Source of the DNA: Microbacterium rhizosphaerae
GTDB lineage: Bacteria > Actinomycetota > Actinomycetes > Actinomycetales > Microbacteriaceae
NCBI RefSeq assembly: GCF_034120055.1
Contig: NZ_CP139368.1
Span: 496,001 to 560,000, forward strand
DNA length: 64,000 bases
Direction of reading: 5' to 3'
Shown one piece after another: positions 1-8,942 of the stretch. The notes under the pieces are model-generated. The model was not told the DNA's origin. It did no database searches and worked only from the letters and a program-made list of their open reading frames with translations. Position numbers and translations under genes: made by a program. Each line of letters begins with the position of its first letter. The first letter of the stretch is position 1.

Positions 1-63
1 GTGATCCGCCATCCCGACCGCCCTGCCGTGCACACGGATGCGGTCACCCACCGTCGCTCGCAT
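1..63 (-). CDS. DUF1918 family protein, N-terminal fragment
   Basis: The first 21 codons of a minus-strand gene that runs off the left edge. The translation starts MRATVGDRIRVHGRAVGMAD, which matches the start of the short DUF1918 proteins of Actinobacteria (consensus M-A-x-V-G-D-x-h-x-V-x-G-x-x-V-G-x-x-D). DUF1918 proteins are usually 60-70 residues and of unknown function, so most of the gene lies outside the window. The assignment rests on this N-terminus alone. Confidence 0.7.
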   Translation of the reverse strand, partial: MRATVGDRIRVHGRAVGMADH

Positions 64-145
64 CTTGGACTCCCTCCCGCTTGTCCGTACGGCTCTCGCT
101 CTTACACGGTACGGCGGCGCGGCGACGAATGACAGGGGGCGCGCG

Positions 146-1507
146 TCAGCCGGCCTTCTTCTTCGCCACGAACGCCTTCCAGTCGCCGTACGACACGTCG
201 GCGTAGGCATTGGCCCACGCCACGATGGCGTCCGCGACGATGCGGCCGTTGCCGATGTAGCCCACGACGCGGCCGGCATCCGCTGTCTGCCCATGCGCCC
301 GCGCGAGCGTGATCGCACACGCCTCGCCGAAACGCCTGAAGGGCTCGTCCGCCAGTGCCTCCGCATCGATGCCGCCCTTCATATCCCGGAACTGCCGCAC
401 GTAGTACGCGCCGTGGTCGTCCTTGGAGTGGCCGAGGAAGGGGTCGGAGATCGCCTGCAGCACGCGCTGCATCCCGACGACCCGGCCGCCCTCTCCGTGG
501 CGCTCGATGTGCTCGAGCGCCGCGGCCGGCTGGACCGCACGCCCGTAGCGGATGAGCACGCTCTCCTGCGCCTCCTTGGTCTGCAGCAGCAGCGCGTGGC
601 CGTCGCCGTCCTCGAGGACCGTGAGGTAGCACCGGGTCCCCACGCTGCCGACGCCGACCGCGCGGAAGGCGGTGTCGGATGCCGAGTAGTGCAGCAGGAG
701 CATCTGGATGTCGACGTTCGCGGTGCGGGCGTACGCGCGCAGGCGGGCCTCGGCCTCCGCTTCGAGCGCGGCATCGAGGTGGAACATCGCCGGCGGACGG
801 ATGATGAACCTCAGACGTCCGTCGGGCCCCCGCTCGGTCATGCGGCGCACGGCCTGCTCGCCGGTCCGCTTGCGTGCCGAGCGCACGGCACCCAGCAGCA
901 CGTCGCGCGACGACTTCTCGATCGCGTGCACCGACGCCTTGGCGTCGAAGTGCGTCCAGTAGCGCTCGAGCGGGCTCTTGCGCGCCGCCCGCGCGAGGCG
1001 TCTGCTGTATGCATCCACGGCGCTGCGGGCGGCGGTCTCGACGACCTCGTCCTTGCGTCCCGTGGCTCTGCCGGCGACGACGATGCTCGTGACGAGCCGC
1101 TTCACATCCCACTCCCACGGAGCCCACGCGGCCTCGTCGAAGTCGTTGAGGTCGAACAGCAGCGTGCGCTGGGGGGATGCCGAGAACCCGAAGTTGGCGA
1201 GGTGCGCGTCGCCGCACGATCCGACCGAGATGCCGGTGCTCGCGTCGCGGGCGAGGTCGGCCGCCATGATCGCGGCCGTACCGCGGTAGAACGCGAACGG
1301 GCTCGCTGCCATCCGCTCGGCCCTCAGCGGCAGCACCTGCTGCACGCGGGTGGACTCCTGTTCCTCGAGGATCCCGAGGGGAGCGCGCCCCGCCGTCGTC
1401 AGCCGGGCCAGGTCGTGGCGCGGGGTCCGCCGGCGTTCGGCCTTGCCGGCGGCCAGTCGCTGCGCGAGAGAGGGGATCGCCGGGCGGGCGGAGTCCGTGT
1501 CGGTCAT
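146..1507 (-). CDS. DUF2252 family protein (paralogue 1)
   Basis: A 453-residue protein of the DUF2252 family, which has a kinase-like fold and no established substrate. Family landmarks are visible: RMAAS-PFAFYRGTA (about residues 65-78), SCGDAHLANFG (about 97-107), LLFDLNDFDE (about 113-122) and YYVRQFRDMKGG near residue 365. The frame stays open upstream, but the ATG at 1507 (MTDTDS) is chosen because it matches the usual family length and avoids overlap with the oppositely oriented gene at 1702. A second DUF2252 gene (2800-4194) is similar along its whole length, so the two are probably a duplication with one membrane-protein gene between them. Confidence 0.88.
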   Translation of the reverse strand: MTDTDSARPAIPSLAQRLAAGKAERRRTPRHDLARLTTAGRAPLGILEEQESTRVQQVLPLRAERMAASPFAFYRGTAAIMAADLARDASTGISVGSCGDAHLANFGFSASPQRTLLFDLNDFDEAAWAPWEWDVKRLVTSIVVAGRATGRKDEVVETAARSAVDAYSRRLARAARKSPLERYWTHFDAKASVHAIEKSSRDVLLGAVRSARKRTGEQAVRRMTERGPDGRLRFIIRPPAMFHLDAALEAEAEARLRAYARTANVDIQMLLLHYSASDTAFRAVGVGSVGTRCYLTVLEDGDGHALLLQTKEAQESVLIRYGRAVQPAAALEHIERHGEGGRVVGMQRVLQAISDPFLGHSKDDHGAYYVRQFRDMKGGIDAEALADEPFRRFGEACAITLARAHGQTADAGRVVGYIGNGRIVADAIVAWANAYADVSYGDWKAFVAKKKAG

Positions 1508-1701
1508 GCGCGCCATCCTCGCATCGGCATCCGACCCGCCGCCTATGCCTTGGCCGAGAGTCTGTCCGAGGCCAGGAGCGGGAGTGCGGCGAAGCGTTGC
1601 GCGGCGGGGCGGCGCGAACCGCATCCCTCGTCTAAGCTCGCTGGAGCGGTGCGTCCCCCCGGAAGGCGCCGATGCTGACGTTCCGGCCGCCCGGAGGAGC
1701 C

Positions 1702-2799
1702 ATGCCCGAGATCGCCGCATCCTCGACAGAGAGCGAGGATGCCGCGCCGCCCGCATCCGCGGCGCGTGCGGCAACGGCCGAGTTCGGGCCGCCGACCGTG
1801 GGGAGCCTGCGCTCGCGCGAGGCGCTGGCCATGGGGCTCGGCGCCGTCGCGTTCGTGGTCGCCGCCCTCGTCAGCGTCCCCGCGCTCCACCTCCAGCCCG
1901 TGCCCATCGCCGGACGCGGCTCGCTCGGCCAGTTCGTGGCGCTCGCGTCGGCGATCGTCGCGATGGCATCCTTCGTCCTGGGAAGGTTCGTGCTGCGCGA
2001 TCGCAGCCGTCGCGTCGGCGTGCTCGACCTCGTCGACGTGCTCGCCATCGCGATCGCGCTCGGCGTGATCGCCCTGCTGACGTGGGCGCTGCTCGCGAAT
2101 CTCCTCTCGCGCGCGTTCATCGGCGCCGAGGTGTTCGCCATCCCGTCGCTCCTGCTCGCAGGCGTCACGGCGGCCCTCACCGCGTACGCCGCGTTCCTCG
2201 TCGGGACCGAGCTCGATCTGCAGCTGCTCGCCTTCATCCTCGCGATGTTCCTCGTGGAGGGCGTGCTCGCCGCCATGCTGACCTCGGCCGACAAGGGCTG
2301 GTGGAAGGAGAACCTGAGCGCACTGGGGATGACCGACGACGTGTCGGCCCTGGCGTTCAACAGCACGCTCATCATCGCCGGGGTCATCGTCACCACGCTG
2401 TCGCGGCACGCGACGCACGACATCGAGACCTCGTCCCGCGCGGCCGCGCGATGGGTTCGCGGGCTGCTCATCACGGTGGGCGTGTTCCTCGCCTGCGTCG
2501 GGATCTTCCCGGTCGACCGGTTCTTCGCGGTCCACAACACGGTGGCGACGGGGATGGCGGTCGCCTACTGCGTGCTCGTCGTGGGACTCCGGTTCTGGAT
2601 CCCGGGGCTGCAGCGCGCTTTCATCTACCTCGGCTGGGTCTTCCTCGCCGTCGTCGTGGTGCTCGGTGTCTTCTTCGCGATCGGCTACTACACGCTCACG
2701 GCGGTCGAGCTCGTCGCGGCGATGCTGATCTTCTCCTGGATCATCCTGTTCCTGCGCAACATCTCCGCGCTGCAGAAGGACACGCGCGCCGCGGCGTGA
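1702..2799 (+). CDS. DUF998-like multi-pass membrane protein
   Basis: A 365-residue integral membrane protein with about nine hydrophobic segments and no enzyme motif. The stretch WWKENLSALGMTDDVSA, followed by a transmembrane helix and then IFPVDRFFAVHNTVATG, is the pattern of DUF998-type membrane proteins, in which a conserved periplasmic Ser/Leu segment precedes F-P...H. The start at 1702 has the sequence GGAGGAG about 6 bp upstream; an upstream ATG at 1672 has none. It ends tail-to-tail with the second DUF2252 gene (no base between the stop codons). Function unknown; the family is seen only in membranes. Confidence 0.75.
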   Translation: MPEIAASSTESEDAAPPASAARAATAEFGPPTVGSLRSREALAMGLGAVAFVVAALVSVPALHLQPVPIAGRGSLGQFVALASAIVAMASFVLGRFVLRDRSRRVGVLDLVDVLAIAIALGVIALLTWALLANLLSRAFIGAEVFAIPSLLLAGVTAALTAYAAFLVGTELDLQLLAFILAMFLVEGVLAAMLTSADKGWWKENLSALGMTDDVSALAFNSTLIIAGVIVTTLSRHATHDIETSSRAAARWVRGLLITVGVFLACVGIFPVDRFFAVHNTVATGMAVAYCVLVVGLRFWIPGLQRAFIYLGWVFLAVVVVLGVFFAIGYYTLTAVELVAAMLIFSWIILFLRNISALQKDTRAAA

Positions 2800-4194
2800 T
2801 CAGCGCTCGCCGACGTGACGGTGCGCGCGGTACAGCTGCCAGTCGGCGCGGGAGAGGGCCGCGTAGGCGTACGCCCACTCGAGGATCGCTTCGCCGGCCA
2901 CCTTGCCGCCCCCGAGGTATCCCGAGACGATCGCCGCAGTCGGGGACTGACCGTGCGCACGGGCGAGCGTCGCGGCGCAGGCGTCGGCATACCACCGGAA
3001 CGATGCGTCGTCGAGCGCGTCCATGTCGAATCCGCCCTTCCTGTCCCGGAACTGGCGCACGTAGAAGTCGCGCTCCGCGCCGCCGGGCGAGCGGACGAGG
3101 TGACCGAGAAAGGGATCGGACACGGCCTGAAGGATGCGCTGCATCGCAACGACGCGACCCCCGTCGCCGTGCGTCCGGATGTAGTTCACGACCGCCTCGG
3201 GCTGCTCGACCCGACCGTGTTCGATCAGAACGCTCGGACCGGCTTCCTTGCCCTGCAGCAGGAGGGCGTCCCCGTTGCCGTCCTGCAGGGCGATCACGAA
3301 GCAGCGCGTGCCGACGCTGCCGACGCCGACCACGCGCAGGACGAGATCGGACAGCGTGTACTTCTGCAGCAGCACGCGGATGTCGATGTTCGTCGACGTC
3401 ACGTAGTCGTTGAACTGGTCCAGCAGGCGCTGCTCCAGAATCGGCGTGACGTGTGCCATGGTCGGCGGGGTGTCGATGAACACGAGCCGGCCGTCCTCCT
3501 CGGTGCGCGTCATCTTGCGGGCCGCCCGGGCGCCGGTGCGCTTGTCGGCCTCCTTGACCGCGGCGTCGATGGCGCGCCGCGTCTCGTCGTCGACCGCGAG
3601 TGCCGCGCTCAGCGCGTCGAACCGGTCGTAGTACCGCTTCACGGGGGTGCGCCGGGCGCCGCCGCGGAGCGAGCGCGCGTACACCCGCACGGCGTCGAGC
3701 GCCGACTCGCGGATGACCCGGTCGTCGCGGTTCGTGGACTGGCCCGCGATGACGATGCTCGTGACCAGTCGCTTCACGTCCCACTCCCACGGCGCCCACG
3801 CGGACTCGTCGAAATCGTTCAGGTCGAACACCAGCGTCCGCTGGGGGGATGCGTACAGGCCGAAGTTCGACACGTGGGCGTCGCCGCACGACCCGACGAG
3901 CAGCCCGCTGCTGGGGGAGCGCGAGAGGTCGGCCGCCATGAGCGCCGCTGTGCCGCGGTAGAACGCGAAAGCGCTCGCCGCCATGCGCTCCGTGCGGATC
4001 GGGACGAGTTCCGGCACGCGATGCGCATCCTGCGCGTCGAGGATCGCCATGGGGTCGCGCGGCCCGGCCGAGAGCTCGGCGAGCGCCTCTCGCGGCACGC
4101 TCCCGCGGGCGGCCCGCCCTTCGGAAAGCTGCTCCTCGAGGGTGGGAAGAGGTGCCCAATGCCGGGCGATCGGAGAATCGGCAGACGATGACAT
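2800..4194 (-). CDS. DUF2252 family protein (paralogue 2)
   Basis: A 464-residue DUF2252 protein. It shares with the protein at 146-1507 the RMAAS-FAFYRGTAA segment, SCGDAHVSNFG, LVFDLNDFDESAWAPWEWD and YVRQFRDRKGGFD, as well as the C-terminal LARAHGQ block, and differs mainly in an insertion near GHLVRSPGGAERDF. The ATG at 4194 is used because the window between it and the divergent GTG at 4242 is only 47 bp, too short for a longer N-terminus. No catalytic role is established for the family; the kinase-like fold is known, a substrate is not. Confidence 0.88.
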   Translation of the reverse strand: MSSSADSPIARHWAPLPTLEEQLSEGRAARGSVPREALAELSAGPRDPMAILDAQDAHRVPELVPIRTERMAASAFAFYRGTAALMAADLSRSPSSGLLVGSCGDAHVSNFGLYASPQRTLVFDLNDFDESAWAPWEWDVKRLVTSIVIAGQSTNRDDRVIRESALDAVRVYARSLRGGARRTPVKRYYDRFDALSAALAVDDETRRAIDAAVKEADKRTGARAARKMTRTEEDGRLVFIDTPPTMAHVTPILEQRLLDQFNDYVTSTNIDIRVLLQKYTLSDLVLRVVGVGSVGTRCFVIALQDGNGDALLLQGKEAGPSVLIEHGRVEQPEAVVNYIRTHGDGGRVVAMQRILQAVSDPFLGHLVRSPGGAERDFYVRQFRDRKGGFDMDALDDASFRWYADACAATLARAHGQSPTAAIVSGYLGGGKVAGEAILEWAYAYAALSRADWQLYRAHRHVGER

Positions 4195-4241
4195 GGGGCC
4201 AGTGTGGCACCGCCGGGCGGTGACTTCGATAGCCTGACGCC

Positions 4242-5333
4242 GTGACCCGCGCCGCGCCGCCGCCTCCGCCGGCCCAGACCCCCGCCCTCTCCCCGAGTCT
4301 GCGCGTGCTGATCGGGTTGGCGGCCGCAGTCGTCGTGCTGGCCGGCGTGTACGTCGCCCGCAGCCTTGTCGGACCGCTCGCCTTGGCGATCGTCCTGGTC
4401 GTCATCTGCGAACCGGTGCGGCGGCCGTTCGACCGGCGCGGCCGGCGCAGCTGGGCGGGCACCACCGCGGTCATCGTCGTCGCCTACCTCGTGCTGGCGC
4501 TGATGGGCCTGCTGCTGTGGGTGGCGGGCGTGCAGTTCGCCCAACTCGTCGGCCAGTACTTGACGACCCTCCGCGCCTCGCTCGACGAGTTCCTGGCGTG
4601 GCTGCAGTCCGCGGGATTCGATCAGCAGGCGGCGGCCGCCGCCGCATCCGTCCTGGATCCGAAGGCGGTGCTGAGCGTGGCGTCGAGCCTCGGGGGCACG
4701 GTGATCGCGACCGCGACCGCGCTCTTCTTCGTCGTCTCGTACGTCATCTTCATGGCGGCCGATGCGGCGCGCTACCGGGATGCGGAGCGCGTCTTCGGTG
4801 CGGGGCGCCGACCGGTGCTGGCGCGGATCGGCAAACTCAACACGGGCATCCGTCGCTACTACGTCGTGAATGCATCGTTCGGTGCCATCGTCGCGATCAT
4901 CGACGGTCTCGCCCTGTGGGCGCTCGGCGTCCCGGCGCCCATCGTGTGGGCGGTGCTCGCGTTCGTGACGAACTTCATCCCGAACATCGGCTTCATCCTG
5001 GGACTCATCCCGCCCGCGGTGCTCGCGTTCGTCGTCGGCGGCTGGCCGATGTTCCTCGCGGTCATCGCGATCTACTGCGTCGTGAATGTCGTGCTGCAGG
5101 TGCTCGTGCAGCCGAAGTTCGTCAGCGACGCCGTCGATCTCAGTCTCACGCTGAGCTTCTTCTCGGTGGTGTTCTGGACCTTCGTCATCGGGCCGCTGGG
5201 GGCGATCCTCTCCATCCCGCTGACGCTGTTCGTGCGCGCCCTCGTGCTCGAGGGCGATCCGGGCGCGCTCTGGCTGCGATGGCTGTCGGGCGACCGGACC
5301 GCGGTGCCACGCGCGGCCGGATCGACCGACTGA
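4242..5333 (+). CDS. AI-2E family permease (copy 1)
   Basis: A 363-residue protein with a short proline-rich N-terminus, two hydrophobic helices (about 24-60), a third at 70-95, a central soluble amphipathic region (about 95-150) and a C-terminal bundle including NFIPNIGFILGLIPPAVLAF. This is the layout of the AI-2 exporter / PerM superfamily. Members have been implicated in signal export or Na+/H+ exchange, so the substrate cannot be read from sequence. Starts at GTG 4242. A second family member is encoded at 8943-10088. The ClC-like gene converges on its 3' end with a 2-bp gap. Confidence 0.85.
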   Translation: MTRAAPPPPPAQTPALSPSLRVLIGLAAAVVVLAGVYVARSLVGPLALAIVLVVICEPVRRPFDRRGRRSWAGTTAVIVVAYLVLALMGLLLWVAGVQFAQLVGQYLTTLRASLDEFLAWLQSAGFDQQAAAAAASVLDPKAVLSVASSLGGTVIATATALFFVVSYVIFMAADAARYRDAERVFGAGRRPVLARIGKLNTGIRRYYVVNASFGAIVAIIDGLALWALGVPAPIVWAVLAFVTNFIPNIGFILGLIPPAVLAFVVGGWPMFLAVIAIYCVVNVVLQVLVQPKFVSDAVDLSLTLSFFSVVFWTFVIGPLGAILSIPLTLFVRALVLEGDPGALWLRWLSGDRTAVPRAAGSTD

Positions 5334-5335
5334 GA

Positions 5336-6643
5336 TCAGCCGACCTTCGCTCGCGCCATCCCGGGCTTCTCCTTCGCGAGATCGGCCGGAGTGATGAGCA
5401 TCTCGCGGGTCTTCGTGACGACGAGCCACGTCGGCAGCACGATGATGCAGAGCATGGGCAGGACGGTGACGTCTCCGACCATCGCGACGCCGACGAAGAT
5501 CGCGATCCAGCCGTCGCGCGAGATCGTGAGCACGACGCCGAGCACTCCGCACGCGATGGCGAGGCTCATCGGCAGGCCGGGGATCAGCGCGTGGCCGAGG
5601 AGCCCTGCGACGACGCCGATGAACACCGCCGGGAAGATGCGGCCGCCGCGGAACCCCGCCGACGCCGCGACCACGAGGGCCAGCGTCTTCACGACGAGGA
5701 AGAGCGTCAGCTGTCCGGTGCTGTATGCGCTCGGGTTCTTCAGCAGCTCGTCGCTCTGCTCGAGTCCCTTGAAGAGCGTGAGCGGGCCGCCGAGCATGCC
5801 GAGCAGGCCCAGCACCACACCGCCGGCCGTGATGTACACGAGCGGATGCCGCAACGCGTGGAACAGCCGGTGCGCGAGCGGGAAGAGGTACACCGCGATG
5901 AGTCCGAACGCCGCTGAGGCGCAGGCGACCAGCGACCCCGTGAGCAGGTCGAAGGGCTGTGGCGCTCCGTACGGCGTGCCTGAGTATGCGGCGCCGAACG
6001 CGCCGCCCAGCAGATAGGTCGTCACCGAGCCGGCACCGGCCGACACCAGAGGAAGGAACAGCCGGTCCCACAGCGAGCCGCCCATCTTGAAGCCTGCCGC
6101 CATCCCCGTGAACACCAGCGCGGCGGCGACCGGCGTGCCGAACAGGGCGCCGATCGTGCCCGAGGCCGCCATCGCGGCGATGATCGGCGTGGGCGCTGCT
6201 TTGGCGATCCGGCCGGCGAGCGCGACGGCGAGCGCGACGTTGATCGCGACGATCGGGTTCTCCGGGCCGAGGCTCACACCGCCCGCGAGCGAGAGCACGA
6301 TCGCGAGCAGCAGACCGGGCAGCACCGTGAGCTTGAGGGGTGCCGACACCAGCTCGGTCGTCGCCGAATCCGGCCCGGCGTGCCCGGGCATGAGCCACAC
6401 GACGAGCCCGACGGCGATGCCGGTCGCCGTCAGCACCGTGAAGATCCACCACGGGGTGTTCCCGCTGATGCCGAAGGCGCCCGGCGCGTTCGTCCACAGG
6501 ACGTCGTGGAGGAGGCCGGCGAGCCAGTTGACGAAGGCGAGCGCGAGCGCCGAGATGACGCCGATGAGGAGCGCGGGAATCGACAGCAGCAGGAGCTGAC
6601 GGATGCTGAGCGCCGGCGGCGGCGCGGTGGCTTCGGCGGTCAT
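5336..6643 (-). CDS. ClC-family ion channel/antiporter protein (copy 1)
   Basis: A 435-residue membrane protein of the ClC chloride channel/antiporter superfamily. GGVSLGPENP (about residues 121-130) stands where classical ClC proteins have G(K/R)EGP, and GFRGGRIFPAVF (about 326-337) matches the GxFxP-containing selectivity segment. The substitution of Asn after Glu and the missing basic residue resemble the YfeO-like subgroup, so chloride selectivity is not assured. The long open frame upstream of ATG 6643 is ignored because the divergent K+ channel gene starts at 6740. It could help balance charge during ion or acid stress along with the neighbouring channels. Confidence 0.85.
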   Translation of the reverse strand: MTAEATAPPPALSIRQLLLLSIPALLIGVISALALAFVNWLAGLLHDVLWTNAPGAFGISGNTPWWIFTVLTATGIAVGLVVWLMPGHAGPDSATTELVSAPLKLTVLPGLLLAIVLSLAGGVSLGPENPIVAINVALAVALAGRIAKAAPTPIIAAMAASGTIGALFGTPVAAALVFTGMAAGFKMGGSLWDRLFLPLVSAGAGSVTTYLLGGAFGAAYSGTPYGAPQPFDLLTGSLVACASAAFGLIAVYLFPLAHRLFHALRHPLVYITAGGVVLGLLGMLGGPLTLFKGLEQSDELLKNPSAYSTGQLTLFLVVKTLALVVAASAGFRGGRIFPAVFIGVVAGLLGHALIPGLPMSLAIACGVLGVVLTISRDGWIAIFVGVAMVGDVTVLPMLCIIVLPTWLVVTKTREMLITPADLAKEKPGMARAKVG

Positions 6644-6739
6644 GCCAGCACGATACCGGCCGCCGCGGGCGCCGAACGAGGACATTCCCGGGCGGCGCGC
6701 CCGCCGGGGCGCCCGGCACGCCTGCGCCAGAATTCGGCT

Positions 6740-7525
6740 GTGGATGAGAGAACCTGGCACACGCACACCGAGATGCCCCTGACGGTGGCCAGCCTCATCT
6801 ACCTCGTCGCCTACTCGTGGCGGGTGATCGCCGACCTGACCGGGACGCCGTTCGTCGTCGCGACCGTCGTGATCCTCGTCACGTGGGCGATGTTCATCGC
6901 GGACTACCTGGTGCGGCTGTTCCTCGCGAAGGAACGCGCCCGGTGGTTCCGCAAGCACTTGGCGGCGCTCGCGTTCGCGTTGATCCCCGTCCTTCGTCTG
7001 GTCGGGCTGCTGCGGGTGCTCACGCGCTTTCCGGGGATGAGGACGACCGCCGGCAACGTGCTGCGGACGCAGCTCCTGGTCTATGGTGCGGGCGCGTCTG
7101 CCGTCCTGATCTACATCGCATCCCTCGCTGTTCTCGAGGCGGAGCGCCCGGCGTCGGGCGCGAACATCACGACGTTCGACGTGGCGCTGTGGTGGTCCGT
7201 GGTCACCGTCACGACGACGGGATACGGCGACTACACGCCCATCACGAGCGCCGGCCGGTGGGTGGCCGTCGGCCTCATGCTCGGCGGCGTGGCCCTCGCC
7301 GGAGTCATCACCGCGACCCTGGCCTCCTGGGTGTTCGATCGCGCGTCGCGCAACAACGAGGAGGCCGAGCCGGCGACGCGGGCGCAGCTGCGCATCCTCA
7401 CCGAGAAGGTGGATGCGCTCGCCGCGCGCGGCGGCCGCACCACAGGCCCCGACGACGGGGATCGCGCACCGGGCGACGCCCGTGCCGCCGATAGCGACGA
7501 CGCCGACAGCGACGACGGAACGTGA
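6740..7525 (+). CDS. Potassium channel family protein (6-TM type)
   Basis: A 261-residue channel protein. Hydrophobic segments lie at about residues 13-33, 35-58, 73-95 and 105-130, followed by the pore helix and the selectivity filter TVTTTGYGDYTPIT (about 155-168), then a last transmembrane helix and an acidic C-terminal tail (DSDDADSDDGT). The filter TTGYGD identifies a K+-selective pore. There is no arginine-rich voltage sensor of the classical kind, although basic residues occur at 70-95 (RARWFRKH). GTG 6740 is preferred over the internal ATG at 6773 because it keeps the full first helix; no strong ribosome site is seen, so the mRNA may be leaderless. Confidence 0.88.
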   Translation: MDERTWHTHTEMPLTVASLIYLVAYSWRVIADLTGTPFVVATVVILVTWAMFIADYLVRLFLAKERARWFRKHLAALAFALIPVLRLVGLLRVLTRFPGMRTTAGNVLRTQLLVYGAGASAVLIYIASLAVLEAERPASGANITTFDVALWWSVVTVTTTGYGDYTPITSAGRWVAVGLMLGGVALAGVITATLASWVFDRASRNNEEAEPATRAQLRILTEKVDALAARGGRTTGPDDGDRAPGDARAADSDDADSDDGT

Positions 7526-7541
7526 GCGAACCACGGGAGAC

Positions 7542-7577
7542 GGAGAAGGCCGCGCCCTCTCGGGCGCGGCCTTCTCC
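7542..7577. terminator. Bidirectional intrinsic terminator
   Basis: A 16-bp perfect stem (GGAGAAGGCCGCGCCC at 7542-7557, complement at 7562-7577) with a 4-nt loop TCTC. It lies between the converging K+ channel gene and the SHOCT gene at 7589 and is strong enough to end transcription from both sides, although it lacks a long T-tract. Confidence 0.85.
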
Positions 7578-7588
7578 GATGGGAACGA

Positions 7589-7942
7589 TCAGGACAGGAG
7601 CTTCGCCTTCGCGGCGGCGAACTCCTCGTCCGACAGGATGCCCTGCGAGTGCAGGGTGGCCAGCTGGGTGAGCTTGGCCATCATGTCGTCCTGCGCCGGC
7701 GCGGCCGCGACGGGCGCGGGTGCCTGGGCGGCCTGCGCGTTGGCCACGGCCTGAGCCGCAGCCTGGTTCATCGCATCCTGCTGGGCCTGGGCCTCGGCCG
7801 CGGCCTGCTGCTGCTGGTTGTAGTACTTCTCCTGCTGGTGACGCGAGACGCTGCCCGAGACAGCGGTCGCGGTGCCCGCGACGACCGCGGTGCGTGCCGC
7901 CATGCCGATGAGGCCGGGGCGTCCCATTCTTCCGAGGGGCAT
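7589..7942 (-). CDS. SHOCT-domain small protein
   Basis: A 117-residue protein: a basic start (MPLGRMGRPGLIGMAART), a Gln/Ala-rich low-complexity middle (about 35-85) and a C-terminal SHOCT (short C-terminal oligomerisation) motif of the form L-x-x-L-x-x-L-x-x-x-G-I-L-S-D-E-E-F-x-x-x-K-x-x-L-L. SHOCT helices mediate oligomer formation; no other activity is known. The ATG at 7942 is preceded by AAGGAGAAG, which itself overlaps the stop codon of the DUF6325-like gene. It is the last gene of a three-gene operon (8779 to 7589) with a second SHOCT protein at its head, so the products may interact. Confidence 0.85.
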   Translation of the reverse strand: MPLGRMGRPGLIGMAARTAVVAGTATAVSGSVSRHQQEKYYNQQQQAAAEAQAQQDAMNQAAAQAVANAQAAQAPAPVAAAPAQDDMMAKLTQLATLHSQGILSDEEFAAAKAKLLS

Positions 7943-7952
7943 GATCTTCTCC

Positions 7953-8372
7953 TTACTCGGCGTTCTCTGACAGGAACGCGTTGACAACGGGGGCGGGGAT
8001 GCCTTCACGCGCGATGACCGCGCCACCGGCCTCCCACAGCCGTGAGGCGAAGGCCTTCGCCCACAGCAGCTCGACGACGAGGATCGCGGCGGACTTGCCG
8101 GGCTCGAGACCCTCCACGAGATAGAGGATGTCGTCCTGCCCGGCGAGGCCGGCCAGGTCGAGGGCGGGAGCGCCGCCGTCGTCGATGGTGTCCGACAGCT
8201 CGAGCACCTCGATCTCGCCCTCCGGCGAGCGGCGGGCGAACACGAGATCGAGCACGTTGACCGTGCCGGCGGCGACGAGGTCGTCGATCGCCTGCAGCAC
8301 CGCGGGACCCGGCCTGTCGCCGTCGAAGCCGATCGCGTAGAACTCGATGGGGCCGTAGTCGAAATCCGTCAT
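7953..8372 (-). CDS. DUF6325 family protein
   Basis: A 139-residue soluble protein beginning MTDFDYGPIEFYAIGFDGD and containing LDLVFARRSPEGEIEVLEL and an acidic centre before an amphipathic region (AAILVVELLWAKAF). This is the pattern of the small DUF6325 proteins often found beside SHOCT-domain genes in Actinobacteria; the family has no assigned function. The start at 8372 has AGGAGAAG 5 bp upstream, and the stop codon abuts the ribosome site of the downstream SHOCT gene, which supports one transcript. Confidence 0.78.
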   Translation of the reverse strand: MTDFDYGPIEFYAIGFDGDRPGPAVLQAIDDLVAAGTVNVLDLVFARRSPEGEIEVLELSDTIDDGGAPALDLAGLAGQDDILYLVEGLEPGKSAAILVVELLWAKAFASRLWEAGGAVIAREGIPAPVVNAFLSENAE

Positions 8373-8395
8373 TTCTTCTCCTATTCAGATGCGCG

Positions 8396-8779
8396 TCAGG
8401 ACGCGAGTGCCTTGGCCTTGAGTGAGTCGAATTCAGCCTGCGTGATCGCACCCGAGTCCAGGAGGGACTTCGCCTTCGCGATGTCATCCGCAGCACTGGA
8501 GGTGCCGGCCGTCTGTCGGATGTACTCCGCCTGCGCCGTCTGCATCTCCTGCGCCTGGGCCATCGCCCGCTTCTGCATGCTGCCGCCGCGAGCGATGAGG
8601 TAGATGAGTGCGGTGAGGAACGGCAGGAAGACCAGGAAGATGATCCAGACGGCCTTCCACCATCCGCTGAGCGTGTGATCGCGGAAGAGGTCTCCGATGA
8701 TCGAGAAAAGCACCATCAGATACGCCACGAACACGAAGACCCAGAAGACCCAGAGGAGGAAGTCCCCGAAGCTACCCAT
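8396..8779 (-). CDS. PLDc_N/SHOCT membrane protein
   Basis: A 127-residue protein with two transmembrane helices (about residues 5-27 and 43-63) that form a phospholipase D-nuclease N-terminal (PLDc_N) segment, WWKAVWIIFLVFLPFLTALI, followed by a Gln/Ala-rich linker and a C-terminal SHOCT motif (KSLLDSGAITQAEFDSLKAK). It has no catalytic domain. First gene of the operon with the DUF6325-like and second SHOCT genes (23-bp and 10-bp gaps). The ATG at 8779 (MGSFGDF) fits the family; a longer open frame to 8863 adds a non-conserved tail. The membrane protein may anchor an oligomer of SHOCT proteins; this is inference. Confidence 0.82.
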   Translation of the reverse strand: MGSFGDFLLWVFWVFVFVAYLMVLFSIIGDLFRDHTLSGWWKAVWIIFLVFLPFLTALIYLIARGGSMQKRAMAQAQEMQTAQAEYIRQTAGTSSAADDIAKAKSLLDSGAITQAEFDSLKAKALAS

Positions 8780-8942
8780 ATGCGACAACCAATCGTAGGG
8801 ACGGGCGATTCGCCCGTCCGACCCCAGCAGGCCGCGAATATGCGGAGCCTGCGAGGGTGACACTACTACTTCGCAGTGGCGCGGAGAATAAACAATCGCA
8901 CGAAGATGGAGTGAACGCGTCTCGGGGTGCGATCATGTGCAC

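Noticed and set aside
38..1678. A 546-codon plus-strand open frame
   Set aside because: Antisense to the DUF2252 gene, with no family motif; the minus-strand protein has clear conserved motifs.
3819..6719. A 966-codon open frame on the minus strand
   Set aside because: It runs antisense or out of frame across the DUF2252, AI-2E and ClC genes; composition is Arg/Ala-rich, typical of a shadow in high-GC DNA.
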